Assembly: GCA_024276255.1 (NCBI GenBank)
Contig: JAJRXO010000689.1
Span: forward strand, 1-5,946
Direction: 5' to 3'
DNA: 5,946 nt
Origin: Chloroflexota bacterium
Lineage (GTDB): Bacteria > Chloroflexota > Anaerolineae > J102
Shown here: in pieces, positions 1 through 5,309 of the stretch
How positions within the stretch are numbered: the stretch's first letter is position 1
Layout of the letters: every line of letters begins with the position of its first letter
The notes under the pieces: model-generated
Told to the model about the DNA's origin: nothing
Databases searched by the model: none
The model's input: the letters and a program-made list of their open reading frames with translations, nothing else
Position numbers and translations under genes: made by a program

Positions 1-119
1 CGCTGCCAGGACATGGTGGTCGTGCCAAAGAGCTGGTGCAATCGAATACGCGCTTGCAGATTGACGTCGGTTTGATATTGATGCTGTAACCAAAGTGGCG
101 ATTCATGGGATTCGTTCAT
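1..119 (-). CDS. Probable SAM-dependent methyltransferase, N-terminal fragment (runs off left edge)
   Basis: An ATG at 119-117 opens 39 codons that stay open to the window edge. An in-frame TGA lies just upstream at 128-126, so this ATG is the first possible start. The translation begins MNESHESPLWLQHQYQTD and continues with NLQARIRLHQLFGTTTMSWQ. From memory, the pattern of an aromatic-rich start, QY..D.NL.ARI.LH..F and then a conserved Trp is the N-terminal signature of a family of class I methyltransferases in Chloroflexota and Firmicutes. The SAM-binding motifs would lie outside the window, so the function is inferred from the N-terminus only. The ribosome binding site is weak: GAG in CTGAG, about 6-7 bases before the ATG. 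The gene diverges from rnpB. I am fairly sure it is coding and much less sure of the substrate class. Confidence 0.55.
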   Translation of the reverse strand, partial: MNESHESPLWLQHQYQTDVNLQARIRLHQLFGTTTMSWQ

Positions 120-125
120 GACAAC

Positions 126-254
126 TCAGCCGCCCGGATTGGTGGGCGCGCTTTTCCAGGCATGTAAAAAAGCCAGGGCTTCTTGCGAGGTGTGCAGATA
201 GTCTTTCCTTAGATGTGAGATGGAAACAATGGTGTGTGCCCCCGGGCAAAACAA
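126..254 (-). CDS. Doubtful small ORF upstream of the methyltransferase
   Basis: A 42-codon frame begins at a possible TTG (254-252) and ends with TGA at 128-126. That is only 6 bases before the ATG of the methyltransferase and in the same frame. The C-terminal part reads LRKDYLHTSQEALAFLHAWK, which has a plausible amphipathic, protein-like composition. There is no convincing ribosome binding site and no ATG in frame, and I do not recognise the product. It could be a leader peptide, the remnant of a longer N-terminus broken by a stop, or chance. A different minus frame here (285-103) also stays open, which lowers the weight of this one. Confidence 0.15.
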   Translation of the reverse strand: MFCPGAHTIVSISHLRKDYLHTSQEALAFLHAWKSAPTNPGG

Positions 255-258
255 CCAT

Positions 259-287
259 ACTGTAGCGTATTTTGGTAGATGTCACAA
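259..287 (-). promoter_or_regulatory. Possible sigma-70 promoter for the leftward methyltransferase gene
   Basis: On the minus strand TTGTGA (287-282) is followed after 17 bases by TACAGT (264-259). The spacing is ideal, but each box has two mismatches to consensus. It would start transcription near 252 and leave a leader of about 130 bases before the ATG at 119. The evidence is spacing and partial match only. Confidence 0.22.
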
Positions 288-354
288 ATGGGGCGCCAGA
301 TTAGCAGAACACATCGCATGCTCAATGAACATAGTCTCCATCTTCTGTTTTGAT

Positions 355-383
355 TTGACAACCAACACCCGCAATGCTATAAT
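355..383 (+). promoter_or_regulatory. Consensus sigma-70 promoter of the rnpB-tRNA unit
   Basis: TTGACA at 355-360 and TATAAT at 378-383 are both perfect consensus hexamers separated by exactly 17 bases. A TG at 375-376 one base before the -10 box gives an extended -10 as well. Transcription should begin near 390, leaving a 5' leader of roughly 35 bases that is removed from the mature RNase P RNA. A promoter this strong fits a stable-RNA gene. Confidence 0.9.
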
Positions 384-424
384 CGCCCTTGCGCTTGAAC
401 GTTAACAATGCATTGATACAAGTC

Positions 425-829
425 AGATGAAATGGAGCACCGCCGCTGCTCATCATCCCGATGAGTAGAGGAACTTCCCGACTCCCAGCCCCTTTTTTCG
501 GGGCAAAGTTGCCTCACGAAACAGTAAGTGAGGGCATGCTACCAGTAATGGTACATGACTACAACCGCAACAGAGAGTAGTCCCGCCACATCCGTGGTAA
601 GGGGTGAAAGGGTGGGGTAAGAGCCCACCAGCGGCGTGTAGTAATACAGCCGGCTAGGCGAGCGTGCAACCGGGAGCAAGGCGAGTGGGCCGGGCCTGAC
701 GGTTCGGTCTCGTCGCAGTGAAGATCGGTGAGGTCGGGTAACACCCGACAAGCCAGACTTCACCACGCGATTTAATCGCGTGAGACAGATGGCGGTTCAA
801 ACAGAATCGGGAGTACTCCCATTTTATCT
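425..829 (+). ncRNA. rnpB: RNase P RNA (catalytic RNA of ribonuclease P)
   Basis: This is the ribozyme RNA that cuts 5' leaders from precursor tRNAs, working with the RnpA protein. Sequence blocks matching the E. coli RNA as I recall it are GAGGAA (468-473), GCAACAGAGAG, AAGGGTGAAAGGGTG, GGTAAGAGC, GGAGCAAGGC and ACAGAA (801-806). Helices can be paired directly: P1 425-435 with 819-829 (11 pairs, one G-U); P2 439-444 with 791-796; P3 446-453 with 461-468; P4 473-481 with 807-814, keeping the bulged U at 476; and a P19-like hairpin 764-771 with 775-782. The ends are set from P1, so the mature termini are approximate. The length of about 405 bases suits a bacterial type A-like RNA. The P4 sequence is unusual (see findings). 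No terminator follows; tRNA-Leu starts 26 bases downstream, so both are probably on one transcript. Confidence 0.93.
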
Positions 830-855
830 CTTGTTCTGTTGGATGCCGACACCTT

Positions 856-939
856 GCCGACGTGGCGGAACTGGCAGACGCGACAGACTTAGGATCTGTT
901 GACCGCAAGGTCGTGGAGGTTCGAGTCCTCTCGTCGGCA
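856..939 (+). tRNA. tRNA-Leu (anticodon UAG)
   Basis: This is an 84-base class II tRNA with a long variable arm (GACC-GCAA-GGTC). The acceptor stem GCCGACG pairs with CGTCGGC (932-938). The anticodon stem ACAGA/TCTGT encloses CTTAGGA, giving anticodon TAG, which reads CUN leucine codons. The T loop is TTCGAGT. The discriminator base is A, as leucyl-tRNA synthetase expects. CCA is not encoded (the next bases are TCA), so it must be added after transcription. It is the first tRNA after rnpB. Confidence 0.96.
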
Positions 940-961
940 TCACAATTCGCTTGCCCGACAA

Positions 962-1034
<73 letters not shown>

Positions 1035-1058
1035 CTCTGTGGGCAGCTTCCTTTCAAG

Positions 1059-1073
1059 CGCAAATACAGATTT

Positions 1074-1076
<3 letters not shown>
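1059..1076 (+). repeat. Inverted repeat spanning the 5' end of tRNA-Gly
   Basis: CGCAAAT (1059-1065) and ATTTGCG (1070-1076) form a perfect 7-pair hairpin with loop ACAG. The 3' arm includes the first three bases of tRNA-Gly, so the expected RNase P cleavage point (1073/1074) lies inside the stem. It competes with the normal acceptor stem, which is longer and GC-rich and should win in the finished tRNA. Confidence 0.4.
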
Positions 1077-1147
<71 letters not shown>

Positions 1148-1150
1148 GCG

Positions 1151-1180
1151 AGGGCTGAGCCCATCCTGGTCCTCAGCCCT
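1151..1180 (+). terminator. Hairpin between tRNA-Gly and tRNA-Phe, terminator-like but weak
   Basis: AGGGCTGAG (1151-1159) pairs perfectly with CTCAGCCCT (1172-1180) around a 12-base loop. The downstream sequence TAATGATTTT has only a short, interrupted T run, so this may be a partial terminator, a processing signal or a 3' protecting stem rather than a full stop. tRNA-Phe follows 14 bases later. Confidence 0.4.
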
Positions 1181-1194
1181 TAATGATTTTATAC

Positions 1195-1267
1195 GCCGAG
1201 GTAGCTCAGTTGGTAGAGCACGCGACTGAAAATTGCGGAGTCGACAGTTCAAGTCTGTCCCTCGGCA
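1195..1267 (+). tRNA. tRNA-Phe (anticodon GAA)
   Basis: A 73-base cloverleaf. The acceptor stem GCCGAGG pairs with CCTCGGC. The D arm is GCTC-AGTTGGTA-GAGC. The anticodon stem CGCGA/TTGCG contains one G-U wobble and encloses CTGAAAA, giving GAA. The T arm is GACAG-TTCAAGT-CTGTC. The discriminator is A. CC is encoded after it but the third base is T, so CCA is incomplete. It is the last tRNA of the unit, just before the terminator. Confidence 0.96.
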
Positions 1268-1283
1268 CCTACGATTAAGTGTG

Positions 1284-1318
1284 AGAGAGATCATCATCAT
1301 GATGGTCTCTCTTTTTTT
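1284..1318 (+). terminator. Intrinsic terminator of the rnpB-tRNA unit
   Basis: The 12-pair stem AGAGAGATCATC (1284-1295) with GATGGTCTCTCT (1301-1312) has one U-G pair and a 5-base loop. It runs directly into a T run at 1312-1318. It lies 16 bases after tRNA-Phe and separates the RNA genes from the mutase operon. Confidence 0.92.
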
Positions 1319-1384
1319 GTCCTTGCCTTGATACCCATAGCCCCAGCCCGTGTCTTTCGCCATCTTGATATAGCCCCAACGTTT

Positions 1385-1411
1385 TTGTCCCGGCAACAAG
1401 CATGATAGAAT
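1385..1411 (+). promoter_or_regulatory. Possible promoter of the acyl-CoA mutase operon
   Basis: TAGAAT (1406-1411) resembles a -10 box. The best -35 candidates are TTGTCC (1385-1390, 15-base spacer) or the overlapping TTTGTC (16-base spacer), both imperfect. Because a strong terminator precedes this stretch, the operon needs its own promoter here, and this is the best candidate in 1319-1447. Confidence 0.35.
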
Positions 1412-1453
1412 AACCCTGCCTTAGCACCCAATAAACACTCGGGAGAAATGGCC

Positions 1454-3139
1454 ATGACCTTGTTCAACGAGGAACAACTCAACCAGATACGCAATCAGCT
1501 CGAGCACTGGGAAACCACCACCCTGAAAAAAACGCTGGACCGTCGTTCCGAACGCCGGCCCCAATTCATCACCACATCGTCGGTGCCGGTGCGACGGCTA
1601 TACACGCCGCTCGACATCGCTGATTTCGATTATCAGCGTGATCTGGGGATGCCCGGTGAATACCCCTTCACCCGGGGTGTGCACAGCACCATGTATCGGG
1701 GCAGGCTGTGGACCATGCGTATGTTCGCGGGGTTTGGTACGGCCGAGGAGACCAATCAGCGTTATCAATATCTGCTCTCCCAGGGTAACATGGGGCTCTC
1801 GGTGGCCTTTGATATGCCCACCCTGTACGGCTATGACACCGACGCCCCCGAGGCCCTGGGTGAATTCGGCAAATGCGGGGTGGCTGTTTCCTCATTGGCC
1901 GATATGGAGGTGCTCTTCGATGGCATCCCCATGGGCGAGGTCAGCACCAGCATGACCATCAACTCGCCGGCCGCCATCCTGTGGGCCATGTACATTGTAG
2001 CCGCTGAGAAACAGGGTTATCATCGTTCACAACTGCGGGGCACCATCCAGAACGACATCCTCAAAGAATACATCGCCCAGAAGGAATTTCTCTTCCCTCC
2101 CGCCCCATCCATGCGCCTGGTCACCGACACCATCGAATTCGGCACCCGCGAGATGCCGCTGTGGAACACCGTCAGCATCAGCGGCTATCACATCCGCGAG
2201 GCCGGCGCCACCGCCGTGCAGGAACTGGCCTTTACCCTGGCCGATGGTTTTGCTTATGTGGAAGCCGCGCTGGAACGGGGGCTCGACATCGACGAATTCG
2301 CCCCCCGACTCTCCTTCTTCTTCAATGCGCACAATGACCTCTTTGAAGAAATCGCCAAATTCCGGGCCGCCCGTCGCATCTGGGCGCGGGCCATGCGGGA
2401 AAAATACGGGGCGCAGAACCCCCGTTCCTGGCTGTTGCGCACCCATGCCCAGACCGCCGGCGTCAGTCTCACCTCCCGGCAGCCCGAAAACAACATCGTG
2501 CGCGTGGCCATTCAGGCTTTGGCGGCCATCCTGGGCGGAACGCAAAGCCTGCATACCAACAGCATGGATGAAGCCCTGGCCCTGCCCAGCGAAAAAGCCG
2601 TCACCATTGCCCTGCGCACCCAACAGATCCTGGCTCATGAGTCGGGCGTGGCCAACACCATCGATCCCCTGGCCGGTTCCTACTACGTGGAACAACTCAC
2701 CAACCAGATGGAAGACGCGGCCAACGACTATTTCCACCGCATCGAAAGCCAGGGCGGCGTGATCCCCGCCATCGAATCCGGCTTCTTCCAGCGGGAGATC
2801 GCCGACGCTGCCTATCAATACCAGATGGAGATCGACACCCGTCAGCGCATCGTCGTCGGCGTCAACGATTACGTGGCCGACGAGCCTATCGAAATCCCCC
2901 TGCTGCAAATGGATCCTGCCGGTTACGATCGCCAGATCGCCCGGTTGCAACGCGTGCGCGCTGAACGCGACAACAGCGCCGTGCAAAAAGCCCTGGCCGA
3001 GCTTGCCGACTGCGCCCGCGGCGACGAAAACCTCATGCCGCCCATCATTGCCGCGGTCGAGCATTATGCCACGCTCGGTGAAATCACCGACGTATTCCGC
3101 CGGGTCTTCGGCGAATATCACGAACCGGTCCACTTCTGA
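1454..3139 (+). CDS. icmA: B12-dependent acyl-CoA mutase large subunit, isobutyryl-CoA mutase type (methylmalonyl-CoA mutase family)
   Basis: This is the 561-residue substrate-binding TIM-barrel subunit of an adenosylcobalamin-dependent carbon-skeleton mutase. It has no C-terminal B12 domain; that is encoded by the next gene. The ATG at 1454 is preferred because GGGAG (1441-1445) lies 8 bases before it; an ATG at 1448 would leave only 2. Family motifs from the N-terminus are EYPFTRG, FDMPTLYGYD, GTIQNDILKEYIAQ, SGYHIREAGAT with active-site His246, and GGTQSLHTNS. At positions recalled to set specificity, it has Phe91 and Gln209. Isobutyryl-CoA mutase has Phe and Gln there, whereas methylmalonyl-CoA mutase has Tyr89 and Arg207. 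Ala118 replaces the Asp, and Phe91 the Ile, of 2-hydroxyisobutyryl-CoA mutase. Length and C-terminus (ATLGEI.DV...G.Y.EP..F) agree with Streptomyces IcmA. The likely reaction is isobutyryl-CoA to n-butyryl-CoA; the mutase family is certain, the substrate inferred. Confidence 0.9.
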   Translation: MTLFNEEQLNQIRNQLEHWETTTLKKTLDRRSERRPQFITTSSVPVRRLYTPLDIADFDYQRDLGMPGEYPFTRGVHSTMYRGRLWTMRMFAGFGTAEETNQRYQYLLSQGNMGLSVAFDMPTLYGYDTDAPEALGEFGKCGVAVSSLADMEVLFDGIPMGEVSTSMTINSPAAILWAMYIVAAEKQGYHRSQLRGTIQNDILKEYIAQKEFLFPPAPSMRLVTDTIEFGTREMPLWNTVSISGYHIREAGATAVQELAFTLADGFAYVEAALERGLDIDEFAPRLSFFFNAHNDLFEEIAKFRAARRIWARAMREKYGAQNPRSWLLRTHAQTAGVSLTSRQPENNIVRVAIQALAAILGGTQSLHTNSMDEALALPSEKAVTIALRTQQILAHESGVANTIDPLAGSYYVEQLTNQMEDAANDYFHRIESQGGVIPAIESGFFQREIADAAYQYQMEIDTRQRIVVGVNDYVADEPIEIPLLQMDPAGYDRQIARLQRVRAERDNSAVQKALAELADCARGDENLMPPIIAAVEHYATLGEITDVFRRVFGEYHEPVHF

Positions 3140-3181
3140 TAATTGAACTTCGCATTCCTCAGCCCACACAGGAGCTTTTCG

Positions 3182-3586
3182 ATGAAACGGAAAATTCGCG
3201 TGCTTGTCGCCAAACCCGGCCTCGATGGCCACGACCGGGGAGCCAAAGTGGTGGCCCGCAGCCTGCGCGATGCCGGTTTCGAGGTAATTTACACCGGCAT
3301 CCGCCAGACCCCTGCCATGATCGCCGAGGCCGCTCTGCAGGAAGATGTCGACGTGGTTGGCCTCTCCGTTCTCTCCGGCGCCCACATGGCGCTGGTGCCC
3401 AAGGTCAAGGAAGCCCTGGTGGCCCAGGGCATGGACGACGTCCTCGTGCTCGTGGGCGGCATCATTCCCAATGAAGACGTACCGGCCCTGAATGCCATCG
3501 GCGTGAAGGGCATCTTCGGCCCCGGCACCGCCACGCAGGAGATCGTCGACTTCATCCACAAAGAACTGGCCGAACCCGCGGCCTGA
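3182..3586 (+). CDS. icmB: B12-binding small subunit of the acyl-CoA mutase
   Basis: This 134-residue protein is a stand-alone cobalamin-binding Rossmann domain that carries the cofactor for the large subunit encoded 42 bases upstream. The base-off/His-on motif DxHxxG is intact as D15-G-H17-D-R-G20; His17 is the lower axial ligand of cobalt. The S-x-L motif is S62-V-L64 and the GGIIP loop is at 92-96, followed by FGPGT at 112-116. The start at 3182 is chosen because AGGAG (3170-3174) lies 7 bases before the ATG. A TTG at 3143 would add 13 residues with no family resemblance. The length and opening (VLVAKPGLDGHDRGAK) agree with IcmB and the archaeal-type small mutase subunits. Because the large subunit has isobutyryl-type specificity residues, IcmB is the better name, but this domain itself does not determine substrate. 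Confidence 0.92.
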   Translation: MKRKIRVLVAKPGLDGHDRGAKVVARSLRDAGFEVIYTGIRQTPAMIAEAALQEDVDVVGLSVLSGAHMALVPKVKEALVAQGMDDVLVLVGGIIPNEDVPALNAIGVKGIFGPGTATQEIVDFIHKELAEPAA

Positions 3587-3601
3587 TCCCGCACAGATAT
3601 C

Positions 3602-4645
3602 ATGGCCCCAGCTCAGTACAACACGGTCGCGGGACTGGTTGCCGGGCTCGAAAGCGGCAATCGACGCGCCCTGGCCCGCATTATCTCCCACATCGAGAAC
3701 AATAGCGAACTGGCCCAGCCCCTGCTGGCCGCCCTGTATCCGCGGGCCGGGCAGGCGCACATCATCGGCATTACAGGCGCCCCCGGCACCGGAAAATCGA
3801 CCCTCGTCAATGCGCTGGCCGGCCTCTATCGCCAGCAAGATATCAGCGTCGGCATCATTGCTGTCGATCCCACCAGCCCCTTTAGCGGCGGCGCCTTACT
3901 CGGCGATCGCGTGCGCATGCGCGATCTGGCCGGTGATGCAGGCGTGTTCATTCGCTCCATGGCCACGCGCGGCAGCCTGGGCGGCCTGGCTCAGGCCACG
4001 GCCGACGTGATCATGGTACTCGATGCCGCCGGTTTCCAACGCATCATCATCGAGACGGTCGGTGTGGGGCAGAGCGAGGTGGAGATCGCCAGCACGGCCT
4101 ATACCACGGTGGTGGTGGAGGCCCCCGGGCTGGGCGATGAAGTACAGGCCATCAAAGCCGGGGTGCTGGAGATTGCTGATATCTTTGCTGTGAACAAGGC
4201 CGATCGCGAAGGCGCGGATCGCACGGCCATGGCCCTGCAGATGATGCTTCATCTCGGCGCACCCGACAGGCAGCAAACCATGCACCACGGCCGCATGTTG
4301 CCCGTCAGCCTGCCCCCGGACATTGCCCCCGATCGCCAGTGGACGCCGCCGATCTTCAAAACCATCGCCACGCAAAAACAGGGAATCGAGGCCCTGCTGG
4401 CCGGTATTGAGGATCACAATCGCTATCTGGCCGAAAGCGGCACACGGCAATGGCGCCAGTACCTGCGCGCCGCCACCGAACTGCGCATGATCCTGCGCGA
4501 CGCCCTGCTCGAGCGAGTGCTCCAACAACTGGGCGAAGAGGCCATCAGCGAGACGGTGCAGGCCGTGGCCCAACGCCGCCTTGATCCTTACTCAGCCGTC
4601 AGGCAACTGCTTGAGGCGTATCATCATCGGATCAACACGGCCTGA
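3602..4645 (+). CDS. meaB: MeaB-type GTPase, metallochaperone of the B12-dependent mutase
   Basis: This 347-residue G3E-family P-loop GTPase (MeaB/ArgK/MMAA) binds the mutase, gates loading of adenosylcobalamin and removes damaged cofactor. A helical N-terminus (about 1-50, including RRALARIISHIEN) precedes the Walker A loop GAPGTGKST (59-67). A conserved VDPTSPFSGGALLGDR stretch follows at 88-103, then the G3 motif ETVGVGQSE (151-159), EAPGLGDEVQAIKAG (173-187) and the guanine-specificity motif NKAD (198-201). The C-terminal helices correspond to the dimerisation region. The length is near that of Methylorubrum MeaB, about 327 as recalled. It starts 15 bases after icmB with no clear Shine-Dalgarno, which suggests translation coupled to icmB. 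In some bacteria this G domain is fused to the mutase (IcmF); here all three parts are separate genes in one operon. Confidence 0.94.
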   Translation: MAPAQYNTVAGLVAGLESGNRRALARIISHIENNSELAQPLLAALYPRAGQAHIIGITGAPGTGKSTLVNALAGLYRQQDISVGIIAVDPTSPFSGGALLGDRVRMRDLAGDAGVFIRSMATRGSLGGLAQATADVIMVLDAAGFQRIIIETVGVGQSEVEIASTAYTTVVVEAPGLGDEVQAIKAGVLEIADIFAVNKADREGADRTAMALQMMLHLGAPDRQQTMHHGRMLPVSLPPDIAPDRQWTPPIFKTIATQKQGIEALLAGIEDHNRYLAESGTRQWRQYLRAATELRMILRDALLERVLQQLGEEAISETVQAVAQRRLDPYSAVRQLLEAYHHRINTA

Positions 4646-4683
4646 TGTTGGATCAGACAGCGCCTGGCGCTCACACCTGCTGC

Positions 4684-4719
4684 AAAAAACAGGCCAACCG
4701 GTTGTCGCAGTTGACCTGT
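4684..4719 (-). terminator. Intrinsic terminator of the fmdB-type gene
   Basis: Reading the minus strand, ACAGGTCAAC (4719-4710) pairs with GTTGGCCTGT (4698-4689), giving 10 pairs with one U-G and an 11-base loop. It is followed by a T run (plus-strand A's at 4684-4689). It lies 26 bases after the fmdB-type stop codon. There is no T run on the plus-strand side, so it does not obviously serve the converging mutase operon. Confidence 0.8.
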
Positions 4720-4745
4720 ATCAAATAAATATAGATGAGTAGGGA

Positions 4746-5063
4746 TCAGTCTTTCTTGCTGCTTTCCTTTTTGGCCGGGCTCTCCGTCTTTGAGGCGTTG
4801 GCTCCCTCCTTGCTCTTGCCGTTCGCACCCGCTGCGCCGTTCGTGTCCTTGTGGGCTGCGGGCCGGGTGTTGCTATTCTTGCTCCGACTGTCTGTCACAT
4901 AAAAGCCGGAACCTTTGAAGACAATGGCCGGTGCCGAGAAGACCTTGCGCACCTGGCCGGTGCCATTGCAATGTGGACATGGCGGTACGCCGGTATCCGA
5001 AAAGCTACGGCGGACTTCAAACGTGGTGTGACAGGTATCGCATTGATATTCGTACAGAGGCAT
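4746..5063 (-). CDS. FmdB family zinc-ribbon protein with a charged low-complexity tail
   Basis: This is a 105-residue protein. The N-terminal half is the FmdB/CxxC_CxxC regulatory-type zinc ribbon: MPLYEYQC at the start, with four zinc ligands in two pairs, Cys8-x-x-Cys11 and Cys29-x-x-Cys32, then a short beta-rich stretch ending in GSGFYVTD. Residues 58-105 are low complexity, rich in Lys, Ser, Ala, Asn and Gly, and probably disordered. The family is widespread and named after a putative regulator of the formamidase operon, but its biochemical role is unknown, so no function is claimed. The start fits: GTGAG lies 9 bases before the ATG, and family members begin MP.YEY.C. It is convergent with the mutase operon and has its own promoter and terminator. 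Confidence 0.9.
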   Translation of the reverse strand: MPLYEYQCDTCHTTFEVRRSFSDTGVPPCPHCNGTGQVRKVFSAPAIVFKGSGFYVTDSRSKNSNTRPAAHKDTNGAAGANGKSKEGANASKTESPAKKESSKKD

Positions 5064-5109
5064 AATGAACAGCTCACAAATGCAGGTTGGAGAATTTGAC
5101 CAATAGGTT

Positions 5110-5138
5110 ATAATAATAGAAGTTCACGCATCGGTCAA
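5110..5138 (-). promoter_or_regulatory. Sigma-70-type promoter of the fmdB-type gene
   Basis: On the minus strand TTGACC (5138-5133) and TATTAT (5115-5110) are separated by exactly 17 bases, with one mismatch to consensus in each box. Transcription would begin near 5103, about 40 bases before the ATG at 5063. A second copy of the TTGACC hexamer lies on the plus strand at 5096-5101, close to the predicted start point. Confidence 0.65.
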
Positions 5139-5277
5139 TATTGCCGCGGCCACAAACGTGAACAACACTCACCGCTGGCTGTGATCGATGGAAAAGCCGT
5201 TCTTTAGATGGGATCATCCTGCCCAACCTTACATGGCCTGGATAAGATGAGCATATGCCAAACATTAGTATTTCGTT

Positions 5278-5300
5278 AGTGCAGGGCAGCGCCCCGCACT
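5278..5300 (-). terminator. GC-rich hairpin just after rocD, possible terminator
   Basis: Ten bases after the rocD stop codon, AGTGCGGGGC (5300-5291) and GCCCTGCACT (5287-5278) form a 10-pair stem with one G-U and a 3-base loop. The downstream minus-strand sequence AACGAAATAC has no T run. It may therefore be a U-less terminator or a 3' stabilising hairpin rather than a canonical intrinsic terminator. Confidence 0.45.
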
Positions 5301-5309
5301 TTCCACACG

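Noticed and set aside
486..503. CCCC-TTTTTT-CGGGG hairpin with a T run inside rnpB
   Set aside because: The T run is in the loop, not after the stem, and the hairpin lies inside the RNase P RNA, so it is a structural element and not a terminator.
1681..1695. His77 in TRGVHSTMY as an odd replacement of the methylmalonyl-CoA mutase Tyr75
   Set aside because: IcmA and archaeal-type two-subunit mutases also have His here as far as I recall, so it is normal for the subfamily and not a separate anomaly.
3143..3181. Upstream TTG start for icmB
   Set aside because: It would add 13 residues unlike any small subunit. The ATG at 3182 has a well-placed AGGAG and gives the usual family N-terminus.
2027..3838. 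603-codon open frame on the minus strand antisense to icmA, icmB and meaB
   Set aside because: The plus strand here codes for three intact, motif-bearing proteins. The antisense frame is a Gly/Asp/His-rich shadow of their GC-rich codons, matches no family I know and has no start signals.
4646..4683. AGCGCC/GGCGCT near-palindrome after meaB as a terminator for the mutase operon
   Set aside because: The loop would be about one base and no T run follows. I found no convincing plus-strand terminator between meaB and the fmdB-type gene.
5074..5265. 63-codon minus-strand frame upstream of the fmdB-type gene
   Set aside because: It overlaps the predicted fmdB promoter and leader, has no recognisable motif and overlaps the fmdB ribosome binding site region.
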